The notes beneath the pieces were generated by a model, which saw nothing but the letters and a program-made list of their open reading frames with translations, did no database searches and was not told where the DNA came from. Below are positions 13,720 to 19,086 of a stretch of 19,086 nt of DNA, piece after piece (within the stretch, counting starts at the first letter, position 1; each line of letters starts with the position of its first letter). Both the position numbers and the translations under genes were made by a program. The stretch comes from an uncultured Peptoniphilus sp. GTDB taxonomy: Bacteria; Bacillota; Clostridia; Tissierellales; Peptoniphilaceae. The stretch lies in contig NZ_CAMQAY010000025.1 of assembly GCF_946998875.1 (NCBI RefSeq), positions 1 through 19,086 on the forward strand. Reading direction: 5' to 3'.

Positions 13720-16029
13720 TTGTCAAAAATTAGAGTGCACGCGTTGGCAAAGGAAATTGGTATTACAAGTAAAGAATTAATTTTAAAATTAAATGAAATG
13801 GAAATACCAGTGAAAAACCACATGTCAACTTTAGAAAGTGCTGATGAAGAAAGAATAAGAAAATTATACAAAAAAAGTTCTTCTAAGAATGAATCTCCTG
13901 TAAAGAATGATAATTCTAAAAATAGTAGAGATGTAAAAGCAAAAAGTGAAGTTGCTAAAAATAAAAAAGAAAAGCAAGAAAAACCTAATAGAGTTAAAAC
14001 TTCTAAAGATAAAAAACCTCAAGAAGATTCTGATAAGAAATTTTTTGATGAAAGAAAAACAGAAAATCATAAACACAATAAAAATCACAACAACAAAAAA
14101 GAAGAATCTTTTGAAGATGAGGATTTTAACAACAATAGAAAAAACAGATTTAAAAACAAAAAAGATAATAAAAGGGAAAATAACAACTCCTATAACAGAG
14201 ATTTAACTAAGAAAAAACCAAAGAAAAAAGTTAAATCAAGACACAAAACAGAGGAAGAAAATAGAGGAGATGATCCTATAACAGTGATTGCACCAATTAC
14301 AGTTAAAGATTTTGCAGATCAACTTGGAGTATCTGTATCTACAGTAATTACAAAATTAATAGGCCTTGGAGTTATGGCTAATCAAAATCAAAGCATTGAT
14401 GAAGACACTTGTATTTTATTAGCAGATGAACTTGGTGTTGAAATAGACATTGAAGAGCCAAAGCTAGACGAATCAATTGAAGAAGAATATGGTCTTCTAA
14501 AGAAAGATAGAGAAAGAGACTTAAAAACTAGACCACCTGTAGTTACAGTAATGGGTCACGTTGATCACGGTAAGACTTCTCTTCTTGATTCAATCAAAAA
14601 AACTCATGTAACACAATCAGAAGCTGGTGGAATTACTCAACATATAGGAGCTTACACAGTTAATTTAGCTGGAAAGAAAATTACTTTCTTAGATACTCCT
14701 GGTCACGAAGCCTTTACTTCTATGAGACTTAGAGGAGCACAAACTACAGATATTGCTGTACTTGTTGTAGCTGCAGATGATGGTGTAATGCCACAAACTA
14801 TTGAAGCAATTTCTCACGCGAGATCTGCTGAAGTGCCTATTATTGTTGCAATAACAAAGATTGATAAGCAAGAAGCAAATATTGAAAGAGTAAAACAAGA
14901 GCTTATGAATGAAAATTTAGTAGCTGAAGAGTGGGGAGGAGACACAATTGTTGTTGGCGTTTCTTCAAAAACTGGAGAAGGCATCGATGAACTTCTTGAA
15001 ATGATTCTTTTAGTTGCTGAAATGAGAGAGCTAAAGGCAAATCCTAACAGACGTGCTATTGGAACTATTATCGAAGCAAACCTTGATAAGGCAAAGGGAC
15101 CTATGGCAACTATTCTAATTAAGAATGGTACTTTAAGATTTGGTGATTCAATAGTTTCTGGAGTATGTTCAGGTAGAATTAGAGCTATGCAAGATGATAA
15201 GGGCAAGCAAGTTAAAAAGGCTGGTCCATCAATGCCAGTTGTAGTTCTTGGCCTTAACGAAGTTCCTAATGCAGGCGATACAATTTATGCAGTTAATGAT
15301 GACAAGACTGCAAAGATTATTGCTGACAAAAATGCAGAAATCACTAGAGAAAAAAGACTTAGCCAAACTACAAAGATTAGTCTCGACAATTTATTTGAAA
15401 AAATTTCTGAAGAAGATGTAAAGGAATTAAACATAGTTGTAAAGGCTGATGTTAAGGGTTCTGTTGAAGCTTTAAATCAATCACTTCTAAAACTATCTAC
15501 TGATGAAGTTAAAATCTCAATAATTCACTCTGGAGTTGGCGGAATTAATGAATCTGACGTAACACTTGCCTCTGCATCTAATGCAATTGTAATTGGATTT
15601 AATGTTAGACCAAATATTAATGCCATTGAACTTGCTAAGGCTGAAGATGTAGAAATTAGAACTTACAGAGTAATTTATGAAATCATAAATGATATTGAAC
15701 AAGCTGCTAAGGGTATGTTAGATCCAGATATCGTTGAAGAAATTCTTGGTAGATGTGAAATCAGACAAACCTTTAAACTTCCTAATAACCAAATGGTTGC
15801 TGGAGTATATGTTTTAAATGGTAAAATCTTAAGAAATTCTAAAGTAAAAGTTCTTAGAGACGATGTCGTAATTCATGAAGGAGACATAGCTTCACTAAAG
15901 AGATTTAAAGATGATACAAAGGAACTTGCCACTGGTTTTGAAGGTGGACTTGTTATTGATGGTTTCAACGACATTAAAGAAGGGGACCTTCTTGAGTCAT
16001 ATATACTAAAGGAAGTTAAGAGAGCATAA
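13720..16029 (+). CDS. infB: Translation initiation factor IF-2
   Basis: IF-2 is the GTPase that brings initiator tRNA to the 30S and promotes subunit joining. I place the start at TTG 13720, giving MSKIRVHALAKEIG, because AGGAGG at 13706-13711 sits eight bases upstream. The in-frame GTG at 13711 overlaps that site and is unlikely. This gives 769 residues. Domains: a first IF2_N domain (1-50); a Lys/Asn/Glu-rich disordered linker (about 53-185); a second IF2_N domain (about 186-245); the G domain with G1 GHVDHGKT (279-286), G3 DTPGH (325-329) and G4 TKID (379-382); then the beta-barrel and C-terminal tRNA-binding domains. G4 has threonine where asparagine is usual. Confidence 0.97.
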   Translation: MSKIRVHALAKEIGITSKELILKLNEMEIPVKNHMSTLESADEERIRKLYKKSSSKNESPVKNDNSKNSRDVKAKSEVAKNKKEKQEKPNRVKTSKDKKPQEDSDKKFFDERKTENHKHNKNHNNKKEESFEDEDFNNNRKNRFKNKKDNKRENNNSYNRDLTKKKPKKKVKSRHKTEEENRGDDPITVIAPITVKDFADQLGVSVSTVITKLIGLGVMANQNQSIDEDTCILLADELGVEIDIEEPKLDESIEEEYGLLKKDRERDLKTRPPVVTVMGHVDHGKTSLLDSIKKTHVTQSEAGGITQHIGAYTVNLAGKKITFLDTPGHEAFTSMRLRGAQTTDIAVLVVAADDGVMPQTIEAISHARSAEVPIIVAITKIDKQEANIERVKQELMNENLVAEEWGGDTIVVGVSSKTGEGIDELLEMILLVAEMRELKANPNRRAIGTIIEANLDKAKGPMATILIKNGTLRFGDSIVSGVCSGRIRAMQDDKGKQVKKAGPSMPVVVLGLNEVPNAGDTIYAVNDDKTAKIIADKNAEITREKRLSQTTKISLDNLFEKISEEDVKELNIVVKADVKGSVEALNQSLLKLSTDEVKISIIHSGVGGINESDVTLASASNAIVIGFNVRPNINAIELAKAEDVEIRTYRVIYEIINDIEQAAKGMLDPDIVEEILGRCEIRQTFKLPNNQMVAGVYVLNGKILRNSKVKVLRDDVVIHEGDIASLKRFKDDTKELATGFEGGLVIDGFNDIKEGDLLESYILKEVKRA

Positions 16030-16382
16030 TGAACAATAAGAGAATTAATAGAATATCTGAAGAAGTAAAAAGAACAATTTCAAATATTGTCCAAAATGAA
16101 CTAAAGGATCCTAGAATTCCATCTATTACAAGCATCTCTCATGTTGAAGTTACTAATGACTTATCCTTTGCCAAGGTATATGTTTCTGTGTTTGGAAATG
16201 ATTTTGATAGAGATGAAGCTGTAGAAGGATTAAATTCTGCAAAGGGATATATTAAAAAAGAATTGTCTAAAAGAGTTAAACTTAGAGCTATGCCTGAACT
16301 TATCTTTATAAAAGACGATTCCATAGAGAGAGCTCTTGAACTAGACAAATTAATTGATGAGGTAAATCGTGGAAATGAATAA
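16029..16382 (+). CDS. rbfA: Ribosome-binding factor A
   Basis: RbfA is a KH-fold assembly factor that binds the 30S near helix 1 of 16S rRNA and is needed for late maturation and cold adaptation. The 117-residue protein has the family features: RINRISEEVKRTISNIVQNE, then LKDPRI and a VEVTNDLSFAKVYVSVFG segment, and a C-terminal RAMPELIFIKDDSIERALEL. Its ATG shares one base with the infB stop (TAATG), implying translational coupling. The nrnA start lies 14 bases inside its 3' end. No anomalies. Confidence 0.96.
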   Translation: MNNKRINRISEEVKRTISNIVQNELKDPRIPSITSISHVEVTNDLSFAKVYVSVFGNDFDRDEAVEGLNSAKGYIKKELSKRVKLRAMPELIFIKDDSIERALELDKLIDEVNRGNE

Positions 16383-17349
16383 TCTAATGGAACTTTCATG
16401 GAAATTTAAAAAACTAATTGATGAAAGTGAAATTATTGCAGTTGCATCTCATTTAAATCCAGATGGAGATAATTTAGGTTCATCGACAGCTATGGTGGGC
16501 ATGCTAAATAAACTTGGCAAAAATGTTGTCTTTATTTTAGATGATAAGATTCCACAATCCTTTAAATTTTTGCCGAATTTATCTTTTGCTAAGTCTCCTG
16601 ATGAATTAAAAAATAACTTTGATTTATTTATTGCCTTAGATTCATCAGACGAAAATAGAATGGGTGATAATATTAAAAAAATTTTTGAAGCATCAAAGAA
16701 AACTGTAAATATTGATCACCATTTCAGCAACACCAATTACGCTGATTTAAATATAGTCGACTTTAAATCTCCAGCAACTTGTGAAGTCCTTGCAAGGATT
16801 TTTGAAACTTTAAATTTAGAACTTAACAAAGAGATTGCAACTTCATTATTTACAGGACTTTCCACAGACACAGGCTCCTTTAAATATAGCTCTGTATCTT
16901 CGGATACTTTTTTAACTGCATCAAATTTATTTAAATATGATATTGACATTGATAAAGTTACAGTAAATGTATATCAAAGTAGGTCTAGAGAAAAGACAGA
17001 TTTATTAATTAGAGCCATGAATTCAATAGAGTATTTTCATGACAATAAAATTGCTGTTGTATTTGTCACTAAAGAAGACATGGAAAAATCAAAGGCAGAA
17101 AAATCTGATGCTGATGGCATAGTTGAATTTGTAAGAGATATTGATACAGTTGAGCTTGCAGTATTATTAAAGGAAAAAGATGACTGCATAAGACTTTCTC
17201 TTAGATCAAAGTCAGATATTGATTGCACAAAAGTTGCATCAAAATTTAATGGCGGAGGTCATGTGAGGGCATCTGGTGGCACTATAAATCATACTGATTT
17301 AAATAAGGCAAAAGAAGATGTGTTAAAAGTAGCTGAAGAACAATTATGA
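16369..17349 (+). CDS. nrnA: Bifunctional oligoribonuclease/pAp phosphatase NrnA (DHH-DHHA1)
   Basis: NrnA degrades RNA oligomers of a few nucleotides and removes the 3' phosphate of pAp, in the manganese-dependent DHH family. Motifs: SHLNPDGDNLGS (residues 27-38, with H28, D32 and D34); ALDSSD; the namesake D116-H117-H118 in NIDHHFSN; TGLSTDTGSFKYS; and the C-terminal DHHA1 substrate-binding GGGHVRASGG (295-304). Length 326 is typical. The start is uncertain: GTG 16369 has AGG six bases upstream, while ATG 16375 and ATG 16387 are alternatives with poorer spacing. It overlaps rbfA by 14 bases and truB by four. The rbfA-nrnA-truB order is standard in Firmicutes. Confidence 0.95.
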   Translation: MEMNNLMELSWKFKKLIDESEIIAVASHLNPDGDNLGSSTAMVGMLNKLGKNVVFILDDKIPQSFKFLPNLSFAKSPDELKNNFDLFIALDSSDENRMGDNIKKIFEASKKTVNIDHHFSNTNYADLNIVDFKSPATCEVLARIFETLNLELNKEIATSLFTGLSTDTGSFKYSSVSSDTFLTASNLFKYDIDIDKVTVNVYQSRSREKTDLLIRAMNSIEYFHDNKIAVVFVTKEDMEKSKAEKSDADGIVEFVRDIDTVELAVLLKEKDDCIRLSLRSKSDIDCTKVASKFNGGGHVRASGGTINHTDLNKAKEDVLKVAEEQL

Positions 17350-18236
17350 TGGACGGACTTTTAATTTTTGACAAAGAAAAGGGAATCACTTCTCACGATT
17401 TAGTTTATAAAGTTAGAAAAAAATTAGGAATAAAAAAAGTTGGTCACACAGGCACACTTGATCCTATGGCTACAGGTGTGCTAGTGATTTCCATAGGAAA
17501 GGGCACCAAGACAAGTGATTATATTTTATCAAGCGACAAAGTATATGAAGCGAAAGTAAGACTTGGGATTTTGACCGACACCTATGACATAACTGGGAAA
17601 ATTTTGGAGGAAGAAGATGTAATTTTTACTGAAGAAGAAATTAAAGATGCTTTAATTAAATTCACTGGTAAAATTTCTCAGATACCTCCAATTTATTCTG
17701 CCCTAAAAGTTAAGGGAAAAAAACTTTATGAATATGCAAGAGAAGGTAAAGACGTTGAAATAAAAAAAAGAGATGTAGAAATTTATAAAAATGAACTCTT
17801 AGACTTTAATGGAAAAGATGAATTTAAAATTTTAGTTCATGTTTCAAAGGGCACATATATAAGATCTCTTGCCTATGATATAGGGAAATCTTTAGGAACA
17901 TATGGTGCATTAACTGAGCTTAGACGAATTAGGACTGGGTCTTTTAAAATTGAAGATGCCATAAAAGTTTCCGATTTTGAAAAATCAAGCCTAGATGAAA
18001 TAAAAGAAAAAATTTTGCCTATGGATTTAGCACTAATGGATTTTAAAAGAATTGATATTCCAAAGAGTTTCTGTGACAAATTTATTATGGGACAATTTTA
18101 TAAATTAAAGGAAAAATTAAAGAATGAAAATTATAGAGTTTATTCAGATGATAAATTTTTGGGTATTGGAGAAATAAGGGAAAAAGATGGAGAGTTTTTT
18201 CTCAAGATGAAGAAGAAATTAATAGGTGATTTATGA
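17346..18236 (+). CDS. truB: tRNA pseudouridine-55 synthase TruB
   Basis: TruB converts U55 of the T-loop of nearly all tRNAs to pseudouridine and also acts as a tRNA chaperone. The 296-residue protein starts MMDGLLIFDKEKGITSHD. It has the catalytic motif GHTGTLDPMATGVLV with nucleophile D39, a central Tyr-containing SALKVKGKKLYEYAREG, and VSKGTYIRSLAYDIG, all family hallmarks. The C-terminal roughly 70 residues form a short PUA-like region. The ATG at 17346 overlaps the nrnA stop by four bases; ATG 17349 is equally possible and changes one residue. It also overlaps ribF by four bases. Confidence 0.97.
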   Translation: MMDGLLIFDKEKGITSHDLVYKVRKKLGIKKVGHTGTLDPMATGVLVISIGKGTKTSDYILSSDKVYEAKVRLGILTDTYDITGKILEEEDVIFTEEEIKDALIKFTGKISQIPPIYSALKVKGKKLYEYAREGKDVEIKKRDVEIYKNELLDFNGKDEFKILVHVSKGTYIRSLAYDIGKSLGTYGALTELRRIRTGSFKIEDAIKVSDFEKSSLDEIKEKILPMDLALMDFKRIDIPKSFCDKFIMGQFYKLKEKLKNENYRVYSDDKFLGIGEIREKDGEFFLKMKKKLIGDL

Positions 18237-19086
18237 AAATAATTGAAATTGACTTAAATTATGAGGCAGAGGAAGAATCAGTTATAGCCCTTGGCAATTT
18301 TGACGGCGTACACAGAGGCCATATTGAATTAATAAGTAAGGCAATTGAAAATGCAAAAAAATTAAATATTAAGTCAAGTCTTTTGCTTTTTAACGAGCAC
18401 ACAGATAATCTTGTAAAAGTTGGGAAAAAAGATATTATCACCACTAATAAGACTAAATTTGAAATTTTAGAAACTTTAGGCGTAGATATAATTTACCTGA
18501 TTAATTTTACAAGAGAATTTATGTCCTACAGTCCAATTAAGTTTTTAGATGAATTTTTAGCAAAAAATTTAAAAATAAAGGGAGTAGTAGTGGGCTATGA
18601 TTACACCTATGGATATAAAAAATCTGGTGATGTAAATTTTTTAAAGAAAAATAAAAATTTATTTGAATCTGTCGAAGTAATTGAGCAAATTTCTTATAAT
18701 GGCGAGAAAATTTCTTCTTCTTTAATTAGAAATTTAATTGAAGATGGAAATGTAAAAGATGCAAATTATTTGTTATCTAGACCCTATAAATTAATTGGAA
18801 AAATCATTCACGCCAAGGGTTTGGGAAAGAAAATGGGTTATCCAACGGCTAACCTTGAATTAATTGATAATTTTGTTATTCCAAAATTTGGCGTCTATGA
18901 CACAGATATTATAATAAAGGGAAAAAAATATAGAGCATCTACAAATATTGGGACTAATCCAACAGTTGAACATGATGGCATAAAAATTGAGGCACACATT
19001 TTAGACTTTAATGAAGATATATATGGAGAGGTTGTAGAGCTTGAACTTTTAGATTTTGTTAGACCTGAATTAAAGTTTAATAGTCT
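18233..19086 (+). CDS. ribF: Bifunctional riboflavin kinase/FMN adenylyltransferase RibF, 3' end cut by the window
   Basis: RibF phosphorylates riboflavin to FMN and adenylylates FMN to FAD. I translated it from ATG 18233, preceded by AGGTGAT (18224-18230) and overlapping the truB stop by four bases. The frame stays open to the window end: 284 codons, probably lacking about the last 20-30. The N-terminal adenylyltransferase has GNFDGVHRGH (21-30), VVVGYDYTYGYKKSGD and ISSSLIRN. The C-terminal kinase has a GKIIHAKGLGKKMGYPTANL segment (PTAN at 204-207), PKFGVYD, NIGTNPTV and EAHILDFNEDIYG. The loop usually written F-x-P-H-P reads FNEHT (53-57) here: the histidine is kept and both prolines are changed. 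Confidence 0.94.
   Translation, partial: MKIIEIDLNYEAEEESVIALGNFDGVHRGHIELISKAIENAKKLNIKSSLLLFNEHTDNLVKVGKKDIITTNKTKFEILETLGVDIIYLINFTREFMSYSPIKFLDEFLAKNLKIKGVVVGYDYTYGYKKSGDVNFLKKNKNLFESVEVIEQISYNGEKISSSLIRNLIEDGNVKDANYLLSRPYKLIGKIIHAKGLGKKMGYPTANLELIDNFVIPKFGVYDTDIIIKGKKYRASTNIGTNPTVEHDGIKIEAHILDFNEDIYGEVVELELLDFVRPELKFNS

Noticed and set aside
13864..14206. Possible small genes on either strand inside the IF-2 linker
   Set aside because: The Lys/Asn-rich low-complexity linker is AAA/AAT-rich, which leaves other frames open by composition alone.

Overview
This window comes from an AT-rich, low-GC Gram-positive genome and carries the conserved chromosomal stretch from rpsB to ribF. All genes are on the + strand. 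The lineage call is inference. A Gram-positive PolC replicase sits in the order rpsB-tsf-pyrH-frr-uppS-cdsA-rseP-ispG-polC-rimP-nusA-rnpM-infB-rbfA-nrnA-truB-ribF, as in Clostridia and relatives. Together with a rubrerythrin, AGA-dominated arginine codons and short intergenic gaps, this suggests a strict anaerobe, perhaps near the Tissierellia (Peptoniphilus/Anaerococcus/Finegoldia-like). I see no mobile elements, phage genes, CRISPR arrays, tRNAs or rRNAs.

Layout. (1) 32-574: a stand-alone rubrerythrin gene followed by two hairpins, the second a strong intrinsic terminator. (2) 575-853: no conventional gene; it holds those hairpins, a good promoter (TTGATA-N17-TATACT) and a roughly 100-nt leader to rpsB. 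(3) 854-3652: rpsB, an intrinsic terminator, then tsf, pyrH and frr, closed by another terminator. (4) 3698-11526: uppS, cdsA, rseP, ispG and polC, packed with gaps of a few bases or overlaps: lipid carrier, phospholipid precursor, site-2 protease, isoprenoid and replication functions. (5) 11527-11656: a promoter inside a 17-bp near-perfect direct repeat, then a terminator hairpin upstream of rimP. (6) 11657-19086: rimP, nusA, rnpM, infB, rbfA, nrnA, truB and a 3'-truncated ribF, a transcription/translation-factor operon with several overlapping genes.

How they work together. The genes supply 30S and elongation components (S2, EF-Ts), UMP phosphorylation, ribosome recycling, membrane and wall lipid precursors, replication, then transcription elongation, initiation, 30S maturation, nanoRNA turnover, tRNA pseudouridylation and flavin cofactor synthesis.

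This is mostly an ordinary core region and I found no obviously new multigene system. The strongest oddity is PolC: its exonuclease and polymerase catalytic residues look intact, but most metal ligands of its PHP domain are substituted. Next are the internal terminators with no evident promoter behind them, a probable attenuator before rimP-nusA, a structured rpsB leader with possible small ORFs, the local absence of dxr and ylxQ, and a TKID G4 motif in IF2.
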